Positions 1 through 12,090 of a stretch of 64,000 nucleotides of DNA are shown here, piece by piece. Both the position numbers and the translations under genes were made by a program. The DNA is from Echinococcus granulosus (taxonomy: Eukaryota; Platyhelminthes; Cestoda; Cyclophyllidea; Taeniidae): positions 2,161,605 through 2,225,604 of the forward strand of contig NW_020170383.1 of the NCBI RefSeq assembly GCF_000524195.1. Reading direction: 5' to 3'. Numbering within the stretch: the first letter of the stretch is position 1; every line of letters starts with the position of its first letter. The notes below the pieces were generated by a model. That model was given only the letters and a program-made list of their open reading frames with translations, was not told the origin of the DNA and searched no databases.

Positions 1-278
1 TCCGCTTATTTTAACTGCAATAAAAGACTTTTGTGAAAGGGATAAAGGGCTTACAAGTTTTCTTAAATTGGGAGATTGATGTAGGTAAAATAGATTTTGA
101 TGACCGAGTTCAACTTTGGTGTTTTATTTGGTTCTTTACGTGTTTTAATTGTAGCAGCACCTGGTAAGACTTTCGTGCCCATCATAATTCCCCACTACTT
201 TTAATTGCAATACCTCAAAAATGGGAAGCTTTTCAAGTTTTACTGGCCTGCAAGGATTGTATCACTTATGCCTTGCAG

Positions 279-3200
279 CTTCATGCACGAGGGCAGATGT
301 GAGAAATCCTGTCCAGTTGGCTTCTTCCCCGCCTTTCGACTGCGGCAGTCCGGTCTCTACGAGACGGAGACGGCACCAATTGTGGACGATGCTGGGATCG
401 TGTGGATGTGCGCGCCTTGTCCGCCGGGCTGCGTGAGTTGCTCCCCCTCGCCTCGACGCCTCCAGGGTTTCGTGGTGCCGCGCTGCGACACATGCCACAA
501 AGGCCTCAGTCTCGAGCGCAACTCCGGTCTCTGCAAATCTCCCTGTCCTATTGGGTTGGTGCACTTTCTTCTTTTTGCCTTTTCTTTCATGACTCCAAAT
601 GCATTCTGGCTCAACTATTATAGTCTAGTTGAGTCATTACATGATATATAAACTACGATGCAACGAAATCTAGGAAGAAGTGCGACTTACCTGACCTCTA
701 GACCAGGTAAGATTAGAAATGTTAGGATATACCTCGCAGAATATAGATCCAATTGTTTAATAACCACAGGGTCACTCAGGGCACTTTTTGAAATAATCAT
801 CTGGTATGCAAAGTTAGAATCACTTATTTGAATCCGAAATGGTGGAGTTGGCTGTCAATCAGGCTATTTTCAAGCACTTACTAGATGTGGGGCTTGAATA
901 CTTTTTGACTCTCCTGAAGGGTTTTATGGTGTTAGCAACACGTGACCATGCGTAGCGAAGGCTCTCAAATCAGGCTGCGAAATGCTCTTGCGCTAATAAG
1001 ACACGTCGATCGGTTCTCTCTTCTCATTCTTATTGCTACAATATCGCGCAATTGATCGTCATCATTTAAGTCGGTTGAGGAAGATTGATACTTTTTATTG
1101 AAAAGTTCACTGACCTCCACTCCTGTTTTATCAGAAATGTGTATACAGCAATAGCGATTGCTTTCGAATGAGTTTTGCGTTTCGTGAGGTAGAACTGGGA
1201 GTTTTAATCGAGATCTAAAAAACTAATAATTATGTATGAAATTTGGAAGCAACTTCAGTTCTTGTTGTCAGATAACATTTTTTTTTGTAAATATTTTCAA
1301 TTCAATTGCTACTGCAAATTTGAAAAGCTATCCAAAAACGGCACAATGGGCAAGTTAGTATTATCCCTGTATCAAGTCGGTGAAGTGTGCAAACCTCATA
1401 AAAATCTACGAACTATAGTTACATCACAAAGCACACCTATTTAGCAATTGTAAAAGCATAGTACCTACAAGGATCCATTGTCATAACTAACGGGTAATGT
1501 TTAGAATACTAACTCACTTTCATATTGAAAGATGGGTGGGCGAATCTCTTAATTTGTGATCATGGCGCCCTATAGACACGTAACCAGCCTTTCTACTTGT
1601 TGATTGGTGTGTCAAGTTGCTAGATATTGATTTTGAGGAATCCCCGTCTTCAAGATGAAAACATCCTCACACCTTTGATTCTCTGTCGTGGTAAGTTGCT
1701 ACGCTGGTGTGCAACCGCTCATACCGTCGTCGAGTAATATAGTTCACACTTTTCTCCATTCGATGTATTTCCTACCTCTCGGTAGTTTGTTTGTGGGGTT
1801 TATAATTGATTATTCGTCTTCTTTCAACAGCACCTATGGCCAAAACTGTACTCGAACCTGCCACCACATGTGCTTGACTTGCCTTGACGAACTGGATTCG
1901 TGTCTTCAGTGTTCTTCGGGTGCTTATTTGGCCTATGGGGAACACCGCCTCGATCCCTTAATTATCTTTACAAGCGATAAACCCATTGGTTATGGTTGTG
2001 TTAACTTCTGCCCAGAGGCGACCTATGCAGCACGAATAGACGGTGAACTAATCTGTCTCCCCTGTCCTCCATTGTGCAAATCCTGCGCTGGTAATTTTTT
2101 CATCTACTTAGAAATTATTAGCAGCACGACTTAGAATGGTCATTCATCCGCTTCCCTCCACTTAGCCCCGGATAAGTGCACTCGATGCGAGGAGGGCTAC
2201 GCTCTAAGTAAGCGTGATGGAAAGTGTGAACCGGTGCGCTCCTGCTCTCAGGCGACATACTTTGACAACAGTGATCAGGTGAGTGGCAAGCTTGTTACCG
2301 GCCTATTGTTTGCATTTCTCTTCACAGTGTGATGAACAAAAAACGTCTATCGTGGCCCTAGAAATGCAAGCCATGCCATCCTTCGTGTGTCCGTTGTCGC
2401 GGTTCGGGGTCCTCGGACTGTTTGGAGTGTCCTCGATTGAGCAGTGGTTTGAGTACCTTCCCCGCCTGTCTGGAACCGCCCCCGCCAATGAGGGCGACAC
2501 ACACCAGCCAGGAACCCTTACTGGAGTCCCCTGTAGGCACCTGCTACCCTTGCTGTCACGTCGCTCGCATTCTCGACTCGCAGCCGCCCTCCGGCTGTCT
2601 CTTCTGTCTCCCTACTGAAAGCAAGTTTTCTAAACAGCTAACAACGAACTTTTTCATACCTTTTTGAAGGTTTCCAAGAGGGTAGGCAAGTATTCTCTCT
2701 AGTTAATGCTGGACTTGTTTTCTTTTATAAAAATACAAAGGGATGTCGTGCACTGGTTAAGAAAATAGTCTTTTTACCATCTGGGCTCAGCCAAGGGGGG
2801 TATAGGTGTGTGTACGAGCTCGTAAATCACATTGCCGACTATCAGCACTCCGTCTCAATTTGTCTCTTCTTTACCATGTCGGAGTGTTGTACACATAAAA
2901 TTACGCACATGAGGGTCCGAGCATAAATTTTGGCCGCCTGGTAACTGCTTACACAAGTGCAAAATTTCAGGTGCTTGAGTTTGCACATCTGTGCGTGGCC
3001 GTATCTATATTGGTTGATAATCCGTCTGCTACACATATGCACACATTTAGAACGGACTCCCCTATGCGTGTTCGTGCGCTGTGTCCACATGTTTATTCAC
3101 ACACACACGCAAAATCCTCGTGTATCGTGGGTTTCGCGCACACTTGCTCTCTCGCGTATGTGCGCGCGAGTCCGTTTTGTTTATCTTAACTGGTGCGCAC

Positions 3201-5833
3201 GCGCACACACGGACCAGCGCCGAAGCGTCCGCCCATGGCCGCCAACAAGGCCGTGATTGTGTGTGCGTGTGTGTGTGTGTGCGAGGAAAAGAAGAGCCAT
3301 TGACGAGACGACCGCCTCCGTCCCTCTCGTCCTGCACGATTGTCACCTCGACAACTGGGCTCTTTCTCCAACTGGCCGCCGTGTATACTTATGAGCGTTG
3401 TGAACTCTTCTAATAAGTGGCCTTACTCGGTTATAAAAGTAGAACTCATAGCATATACGTGAATGATATGAAATGTAGTATTTTGTAATCTGTACACAAT
3501 TTTAATCCCACCGACGGCCGCTGTTTTCAGTAAATTTTGTGCATTTTGATCCTCTGCTATGGTGACGCATCATTCATGCAAATCCAAGGGAAGAGACCGT
3601 TACCTAGGTTACACGCCTCATTTTTGGGGACAAGTTTTCCTATTTGGCGTAAGCTACTACCTCGCTGTCGCCAAAAAGCTCATTTATCCTACTTCACCAT
3701 TGGTATTTATCCTCTCTGAAATGCTCTCAGGCAGCTGGTTGCTCAATCGCTGTGGATGTATGCATTGCTCAAGATCACGAGAATAGGAGTTGACCATAAC
3801 ACTTGTTGGGCACTGATCTTAAGCAAAAAAGTGTGTTGTACTTGCTTGATTGCATCAGATAATACATATGTATATTGCAACGGGATGACCTTATTTCATT
3901 ACTGTGAAAGCAATCATTAGGTCGCCGTGTAGTCGACTTTGGTAGTGGTGGGCGATTCGTGTGGTTCAAAGCACTTTATAAATTGTATATTTTACACGTG
4001 GAAATGGTCCGCACATTATTGCCATACATTTAGCTCGATGGCTTGGCGTTTATTTATCGTGCGGCCTAGGGCAGGGCTCTCACACTCTGGTGGTAATACC
4101 TCACACAGCATTACTGAACGCTATCCTTTGGACCCGTTTGCTCGACCAAGGGCCAATTGTGCTGTCGGAAGCTCTTCCATCAACAACTTTTGCGTGGTAC
4201 ATTACTGCGCCTAAGCCGCAGGAGTTTGAGGTACCTTCATAAGTCGGTAGCTCTACACACGTAGATCTCCGATTAATGAAAGGCATGCAAATTGGTGCAA
4301 GAATGAGAACAGAGGCGTATGTCGAGTGGTCGTGTTGCTGCAATACCCCCGATGACTAAGGTGTTTGCACACAAGCACACAGGAAGGAGGCGTAGGCGAA
4401 GGAAGCGCGACCAAGGTGGTCGGTAGTGGGTCACCCATCGTTTGTCCGGTTGCTGGTCCTCCTAGCGGCATTCGCTGCGTCCCATCACCGCTGCTTTCTT
4501 TGCTCGTGGCCTCGTTAATCCACAAAGACGCACTTCCCAAGTCTTAGGTATTACTGTTTTGTATTGTAGCGCAAATCCTTGCCAAAGTCCCCATACTAAT
4601 AGTATTTTTGTTTTATAACTCGGAATATGGGTGATGATCTGAAGCCGAATTTTCTAATCTGTTAAATTTACAAGCCAAAATCGCTAGAATTTTTGTGTGG
4701 CCATACACTGTTCTGAGCAACTGTGGCGATCCCGTGCGTTAGCGATATCTTATACCTTTAAGTCGGTTTAAATAACTACAATTTCGTACAGTTCTCATTT
4801 GGTATGGTTTTAGTTGGTCCTTCCATTTGCCTTTCCAGATGCGTTTCGATGCATCCTTTCTGCCTTTCTTCAAAATATCTAATTGCTATTCTGCTTCAGT
4901 ATCAGAACTTTAAATGCATTTAATGGGTTCAATCCTGTTTCATGATGGTTTCACCGCTTACTTCGGACAGCACATGTCGCGGCACTTTTTCCCATAACCT
5001 GTGTTCACTTCTCCTAAATGTGGCACACTTTTTTCAACACGGAAACGTTCAACGCAAAGCACATTTAGGTTTGAGGAGAGTTGCGGGTGTCATTTTTGAC
5101 CCTGTACTTGAAGTGGTCTTTTTATTTATTTATTTGTTTTTTACTACTCTCACTTGATCAAAATAATCACCGCACTTTCATCACTTTTCAAACAGTCACG
5201 TGCTCTTCATGGGCTGCCATTGGTGGAGGCTTAGGGCTCTACGAGAACTACACTTTCCTCGGGGGCATCGCCGATACCCCACTAGAGGCGAATGGGAGCG
5301 GTTGGGCCTGGGTCGGGGAGGATCCAGTCCGCCTGAGCTTCTTCATCACGGCGATTCTCACCGTGGCAATTGCCCTGGGCTACCTCGTCTATCATGTGAG
5401 TTCACTTGTGAGACTGAATTTCGGTAATAGCGTACCACCTATGCGAACTCCTATGCAATTCTACTTTCAGCTCACCACAAAACGCATCCGTAAGCGACAC
5501 ATTCGCAATTACCACTCGTTGTTTCTAAGTCATGGGCGCACTGGTTCGCGATTATCGCAACGATGTCCCGATGCTGGGAGCTCACCAGTCATTCATATTC
5601 AATCACCGGTGAACGGTCAAACTAACGGCCGAGTACCAAACCAAAGAAGTAGTGGCCAGTCTGATCATCATCACAATCAAACTAACTCACTATCTAACGT
5701 TTCACCTACAACAGGTAATCGGTCACTTTTATAACTACTTGCTCTCCTTTTTCAAGATCTTTCTTTACAACAAACGCGGCAGGAACCGTATTCGAGCTCC
5801 GAGTCCAGCGCTCATTCTAACAAAAAAGTGTAA
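279..5833 (+). CDS. Furin-like-repeat type I membrane protein, 3' part (possible PCSK5/furin-type convertase tail)
   Basis: The 5' end lies outside the window. Inferred exons are 279-554, 1831-2090, 2166-2278, 2362-2620, 5196-5395, 5471-5714 and 5757-5833, and all phases agree, giving about 475 residues. The first four exons encode paired-cysteine furin-like repeats, for example CPIGTYGQNCTRTC, CPPLCKSC, CTRCEEGYAL and CKPCHPSCVRCRGSGSSDC. Exon 5 holds two N-glycosylation sequons (NYT, NGS) and a hydrophobic segment (LSFFITAILTVAIALGYLVY), then a basic stop-transfer KRIRKRH and a Ser/Asn/Gln-rich tail of about 100 residues ending in SNKKV. Family knowledge: furin-like repeats followed by one membrane span occur in PCSK5B and furin-type convertases, but also in other receptors, and no protease domain is visible here. 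For the fourth exon I chose the acceptor ending in ccctag, because the better-looking one at about 2327 gives a frame without cysteines. An AATAAA signal follows at 6413. Confidence 0.72.
2621..5195 (+). other. Inferred GC-AG intron of the furin-like gene
   Basis: The cysteine-rich reading frame runs through CLFCLPTE and meets a stop at 2667. The only good donor before that stop is a GC donor (GAAA|GCAAGT). It leaves phase 1, which exactly matches the acceptor before 5196 (tttcaaacag). The intron contains the CA/TG tract at 3.1-3.3 kb. No further exon was recognised inside it, though a small one cannot be ruled out. Confidence 0.5.
3060..3290. repeat. Alternating purine-pyrimidine CA/TG-rich tract
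   Basis: A CA run near 3098-3109 is followed by CG/CA-rich blocks (gcgcacgcgcacacac near 3193) and a TG run at about 3258-3283. The CA and TG blocks are complementary over about 180 bp, so the region could fold back, and alternating purine-pyrimidine runs are prone to Z-DNA. Six-frame open stretches here come from the repeat and are not genes. Confidence 0.7.
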
Positions 5834-8800
5834 ACACTTCTCTCCCTTCCCCTCATCCGCCAAATCCTCTCGATCACTCCCAAAAATGGGGCTACCTCAA
5901 AATTGAAACTCTTTCCGTTGGCGATTTTTAACATTTTCAGGGCAGGGCCGAAAACGAATGGCTGCTTTGTAGTTGACAATGATCTACACACATCCATCAC
6001 CCTGTGCCTTGATCTCTGTCATCTTGTATCTCTGACTCCTCTACTGATATTTTTATCAGTAATATGACACTGCACAGTGGCAAGGATATTGGTCTCCCTT
6101 TAGTGATCTTACAAATCCTTCACTTACACTTACACACATTTGTTTTTCCTATTTTTGTATTTGTCTTTTGTGTCAGTGTTTGTTAGCTAACTGGCATTAA
6201 GAAATAAGCAGCAAAGCAGTATTCTTATGCCCGACCCACAACCTTTATCCTTTCCCTCCCACTCTTAATCCCTGTAACTTCCTCCTGTATATGCCTTATG
6301 TGTAGACGCATTCTCATTTGTGTTCTGTAGAACGCTTGAATTTTTTTTTTAAATTCCCTTAAACAATACTCAGTGCCTTTGGATGTCTAATTTAATTGAG
6401 ATGTGCAGGACGAATAAATGCAATCAATCGCACGTCTCATCTCCTCAAAGGACGGGGTTCGTTGGCTAAGCTTGCGTGAAGTTCGATTTTAACCATATCC
6501 AATTCCTTAACAAGCTGATATTTTGTAATTGTGAGAGTGATGGCTGCAGGAAATAAACACGGTCTTTAATTAGCATAGTTTGGACCTCTAATTTTGTATA
6601 CTAGGGTTTTATGGCCTCAAGGTAAGTGTGCATCTAGTTTTCATTCTCCGACGTTAATGTATTTGATAATTTTTCACATGTCTCTGAGGTTCAATGCGGG
6701 ATTGTTTATAACAATTTGTTTACTTATGCGCCCTCTGCCAGTCTAAATCAACCTCATGCCGTTGTGGCAAAAGGATTGTGGAGCGATGAAGCTGAGCTGA
6801 GGCCTACTCCTTAACCTTACTTCGTTGACCAATTTGGGACAGTTTTTGCGATGCTATCGCGATCCGAACCCACGAGCTTTCCCATGTTTTAAACTCTTCC
6901 TGATGTGGTTACATAGGCTAAAACACCTGTTATTGTCTCTGAACAGAATTCGTTTTTTAATCAGCTGCAGCCACCTAAACTTATTGACAATTTCTGAATC
7001 TGTAGTGATGAGAATGAGGACGACAGAGTTGTTCATACCTCAGTGAAGAGGTTGTCTTATGGCTTGTCAAAATATGCTCCAGAGAGTCCACGGTTGGTGG
7101 TTCACAGTCAACTTTTTGGCTTGGTTGACTGTTTAGTTCATAATGCAAATTGGTATGATGACTCTGGATTTACTCGAGTTCCACCTTATGTAATAATTTA
7201 GTCTTTTGACTATCAACATTTATTGCCGCATCCACATACTGCGGGTCTTTCGGGTTATTTCGAAGAAAACGTGCACTTGAGAAAAATTTGCATCAGTAAA
7301 TGTTCGAAAGGAAAGGTTCACTGAAAAATGGTTGATGGAATTTTAAGTTGCATGCCGTTAAACAATATGCACTTTCTAACTTCTGCGAACCAGTAAATCG
7401 ACGGACCTTCTAAAACATGTTGAACGAAAGTTCCTTCACCTTGAATTGAACAAGCCAATGCAGATGAAATACTACATGTTAAAACGAAGACCTTGAGATT
7501 GTATGACATCAAGCTGTCTGTGGGTGCTCATTAAAAACCCTATTAACATGGAATGTTAAAATGCTATCCATATAAGCTGTTAGCAGAGTGAGCTCGTTTA
7601 ATACTACTCTTATTTGACTTTTTCGGTTGAATTACAAATTACTTTGGTGAAGTCTGTTGTCTTAATTTATTTCTACTTGGAATATATATGCAAATATTCG
7701 ACAATCTGTAATTTTTGAAACAGAGGGTAAGTGATCAACATATAAAATGGCATTGTCGGGCTTATATTACCCAGTTGCATCGTCGATTAAATGTCCATAT
7801 TGAACCGCTTCGAGCGAGTAGTTGGTACTTAGTGGATAACCTACAACATTGTTCGCACAGGCGTTTTATATTTTACACAAATTAAGGTGTCGGCTTGATA
7901 TACTGGAGGCAAATACCTTATAGCCATATGAATATGACTTGAAACTATCCTTCTAAGGCCAGTCTTCCATGCGCACAATTCTGCATTACGAATGCGTTGC
8001 GAAGAAGATGGTTCCCGTGGTTAAATTTAGCCAAATACATCTCAGGCTTAGCACGGAAATGTTTGAGGCCTTCATGAATAAATTAAGATCAAGATGGTGT
8101 TTGACAGTTTTATTATTTTCTCATAAGTACTGGTCGAATCTACCAAGGTGAGTAAAGTAGTAAGCTGTAAAAGGAGAAAACTTAATTGGCCATTGGTCCT
8201 GAGTTGCCGCGTCGTTTTCCGCGTGTACATAGGCCCAGAAAACATAGACGGACAGAAGGAGACACTTTTGCCACGGGACCACTTTCTTATAAAAAAGGCA
8301 TTGTGCCAAAATTCGTAACTATTTCAAGGGCGCGTTCATGCTTCAGGATGCCTTGAAACAAGAAACCTTGGTGTCACTTCGATCGTCTTCATTTGAAAAA
8401 GGTATGCCAATCTTAAATTCAAAATGTGAAAACTCGCTGTGCGCTCAAGTAAGGTGGCTGGAAGGAGCTAGTATGCTTCAGTAATCTATACAGTTACTTT
8501 AATTTAAGAGAAGAAAAGCCGTTTACCAGTAGACACCGAGAAGATTGATAAAGTTGTTTTTTTTTCGATTGATAGCATCTTAACGTCCCAATGGTTGGCT
8601 TCAAAAGTTTCCTTTAAACCTGAGCTAAATCCCCTAGTGTCACACATAAGACAGGCCATTGACAATTGATTCAAATACTTCAGATATTTGGACAAATAAG
8701 CTTCCCTAAGTTCAGAAAATCCGAAAGAACTTTAGAGGCACAGTAGGCCCTTTACACAGTCCGAATTCCTCAAAAATTCTGACTAAAAATGAACTAACAT

Positions 8801-11800
8801 TTCCCAAGAGCCAAAAATTTGGATATATTCTCGTGTTTGTGGAATAATTTGTAGGAAAAAATAGCATTGTAATACAAATCTGATTGTAGCACCTTTCAAA
8901 TATTCTAAGAAGTCAAATGTAAATATCTAAACATATATACATACACCTGAAGTTTTCTGTAGCATGGATACAATTGCATACCTGCCATATTGGGCAAACA
9001 TCGACAAAGAAATGGGGAAATGTCATTTTTATTTATAAATTCCTTAATCCAGATAGGGTGAATTAACGCCATTGAGCATTTATAACAACAACTGGTGCAA
9101 CTGATGCTGAGGAAGACTGTGCATTTGATGCAGACTGGGTAGGAAAATAAATTGTGGGAAATCTCCAACCCCACGATGAAATAGCTACATTGACCCTACT
9201 TGGAATTAACATATTTTTTACACACAAGACGTCCTGTAGAAATTCTTCGCATAGTGAAGTTTACTGATTAAGTCATGTAGTCGAGTAAAATAGCGTCTAT
9301 ATTTTCAAAGAACCTAACGGTTGTCAGAGCGCTGAAAAAATGGGCAAAAAATGGGGATTACAATCTCAAAACATTGGCTTTTTATTCCCGGGGTGAAAAA
9401 ATGGTCGCTATAACACGATTACTGATTTATTTTGCCAAGAAGTTATTGAGCCCAGTACATTAGGCGTCCTTTATGGATCAGTCATTTACGGTTTGCTAAG
9501 TAGGAAAGCGTTCCCTCGAATGCATTCCATCGTGTGAACAATGCGCCCGGTGTTGTCGAAACGACGGAGGATACGGAAGTCACCCGATGTTAAATTATAA
9601 AATATCTCTACTTACAAAACGGTCCAAACAAGCTGAGGATGTTCGCTACTGTTCCTTTCATTCCAGACCTGGCGCACGCGCGTAATCACCGGGTGGATAG
9701 TGTAAACATTCCAAATACACACGCACGCACACCAGTGCATCCGCGGTACATAGGCGTCACTATGTCTAGAATAATTTCCGTTTGTCACAAAATACTGTGC
9801 TTTACTACCGCGACATATTATTTTTACACCCGACAAAAGCAGAGGCTTTGGTGTTTGTTTTATTCTGCTTGATGGAGATGGTCTCCTTTGTGTTAACTCC
9901 TAATAGAACCAATCTGAAGTCCAACATCAATGTTAAGTCCCTGACCTTGTGCCTGTTTCTGAGTTTTGTTGAATAGACATAATGACCATCTTTTGACCAT
10001 TCTGTCTACACCTACCAGCTGACTCAGATTAATGTGATGGTGATGTCGTGACGAGTAAATAAACCACTCAAGCAAGGTGTAGTTTTTTCACTTCATGACA
10101 ATCTCACTCTTTCATTACAATTAAATGCCCTTTTTTTTCAAAGCGATTAATATACTTTAAGCTTATGTTCAAGAGCAAGACCGCTACTGCAGCAGATATA
10201 ACTGTTTATTTGGAAAAAGGAAAAACCATTGAATGTGACCTACACATCGAAGCTGGGATGCCACTATTACAAGGAAGCTTATTAAACGCATTATTAATCA
10301 GTTTAAGCCAAGTACCTGCAATGTACAATGGCTACCGTTAATAGTTTGTGGACTCGGAAAGACATAGGGATGTAAGTGATACTTAAAAATGATGCAAAGC
10401 CACATTCGAAAAAGGTAAAATAGTAAAGGCGCAGTGTATTGATTCATGGTGGAATCGCTCTGGATGAGGACTTCTACTAAAATCAAGCTTTTTATTTATT
10501 CATTTTCAATGCTACTCGGGAGACTTTTTACAAAATTACTTGATATTAATCGTGTAGAATATTTTCCTTAGAAACTATTCCGGTTAACAGTTTAGGCACG
10601 TTGAAAGGATCGCAAACACAGTGAGTGTTTTACTAACAAATTTTTAGTTCCAGACGCAAAATGGTCATTTTCGCGTCCCAAAATAACGCAAATCGCAATA
10701 AAACCTACCATGACTAACTGTTTTGCAAGTGCATTTTATGATTTAAGATAACTGAAAAAATGTAAAAGACATTTGTATTTTAAAGTGCAACTAATAGCGT
10801 CACTTTTTTTCATTCTGTAAAATAGAGTCACAAGAAGTTCTTGGTGCTGCAGAAATAATTCATAATAGTGGTGCACTATTCCTGTCTCTGTAGCCTAAAG
10901 CAGTAATGCGAATTACTTATTATCGTTTAAAACTAACACAAAAACTTTGTTTATATCGATGCTACCTTATACTAATTGGTGCCACATTAAACTTTGTTTT
11001 ATGGCTCGCATCCTGGTGGTAGGATGTATTAAATCCAATATTCCATCTGGACTTTTACAGTGAGCACTTTTGTTGGACAGTAAGCAAATTTGATAAATGT
11101 GCACAGTGGTGTAATGCTACGGGTACATTGGTTTGGAAGAACCTATCCGTACGCACAAATAAAGTAGACGAAACGCCTTTGGAGCCCGAACGAGCAGCCA
11201 CCGAATTTGAATCTAAATGACTAATCTGCAAATAGATAAAAGAACGAAGAGTTTACACCTTGAAGGCTTACCAGTTATTCGAGTATGCCACAACAGTGGA
11301 TGGATCTTACAAGTCTCACCAAGCGGTGCACTGATGATGCAGATAATGCGGTGAAAAATTCTTTTTCGACTAATTCACTTGAAAAATGCTAAATTGTGTC
11401 GAAAGCAGTCCTTTTCCTGATTGATGCGGTCCGGAAAGTGTCGCCAGTATTTTTGGTTCTCGTATCACGCTTATCGTATTTGTGCTGACATTTACTAAGG
11501 CTGTCCTGTAAACAAAAATATGAGATGAAAGTTGTGAATTGAACTACATCCGTTTCACTAAGAATAGAAACTGATAAGGTCAGATTAAACATCGCGTCGA
11601 CCTCATACCTGCAAGAAAATTTTACTTTGATCCTTTAAGGCCCAGCTAACGGAATAGTTTCGCGTTCCTCACATTAATTCAATGTTCAAATACTCCAAAA
11701 AGGCAATACTGCCGAAAAATCAAGTAGTATTTTGCGACGGTTCAGCAAAACGCCAATACAAGACGGATTTTTAGCCGGTTTGATTCAAAACAGTACCATT

Positions 11801-12090
11801 TATCAACGCGCCTTTATGAGAACGTTAAGAGCATTTTTTGTTGAATCCACTTTTAGTTTTACAAACCAAATCATTTGGAGTGATAGCATTAATACCATAT
11901 TAAAAGGGGTAGCACATTGTGTAGTGTGCACTTGTGGGGTTAGAAAAAAAGATGAAGAGGAGAAGAGGGAGAGGAGGGTTTGAATGATGTCAAGCAGTCA
12001 AACACAAAATATTAAATGCAGGCGCAAGCGGGGAGAGAAAAGGGGTAGTGAGAGTAAGAGGAAGTGGAGTGGTTTAGAAAACACGTGAAA
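5834..12090. other. Intergenic, no gene seen
   Basis: This is AT-rich sequence between the convergent 3' ends of the furin-like (+) and Capicua-like (-) genes. Open frames are all under 90 codons and show no family resemblance or supporting splice sites. I looked on the minus strand for an HMG box continuing the Capicua-like gene and found none. A polypurine stretch (a/g only) lies at about 11945-11980. One open stretch at 11389-11512 (-) follows a good acceptor (tttgtttacag), but its product is unrecognised. Confidence 0.5.
6413..6418 (+). terminator. Polyadenylation signal AATAAA of the furin-like gene
   Basis: Canonical AATAAA about 580 bases after the TAA at 5831-5833, on the same strand. 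It is the best candidate seen for the 3' end of the furin-like transcript; another AATAAA lies near 6551. Confidence 0.45.

Noticed and set aside
2283..2618. 111-codon open frame beginning near the strong acceptor at 2327
   Set aside because: It overlaps the cysteine-rich exon in another frame, lacks the paired cysteines and is not phase-compatible with the next exon as a furin-like repeat.
3062..3413. Several overlapping frames of 90-110 codons rich in THTHTH and CVCVCV
   Set aside because: They are translations of the CA/TG repeat tract.
6850..6900. tRNA-like T-loop (GGGTTCGGATC on the minus strand)
   Set aside because: The flanking bases do not form the T stem or an acceptor stem, so it is not a tRNA gene.
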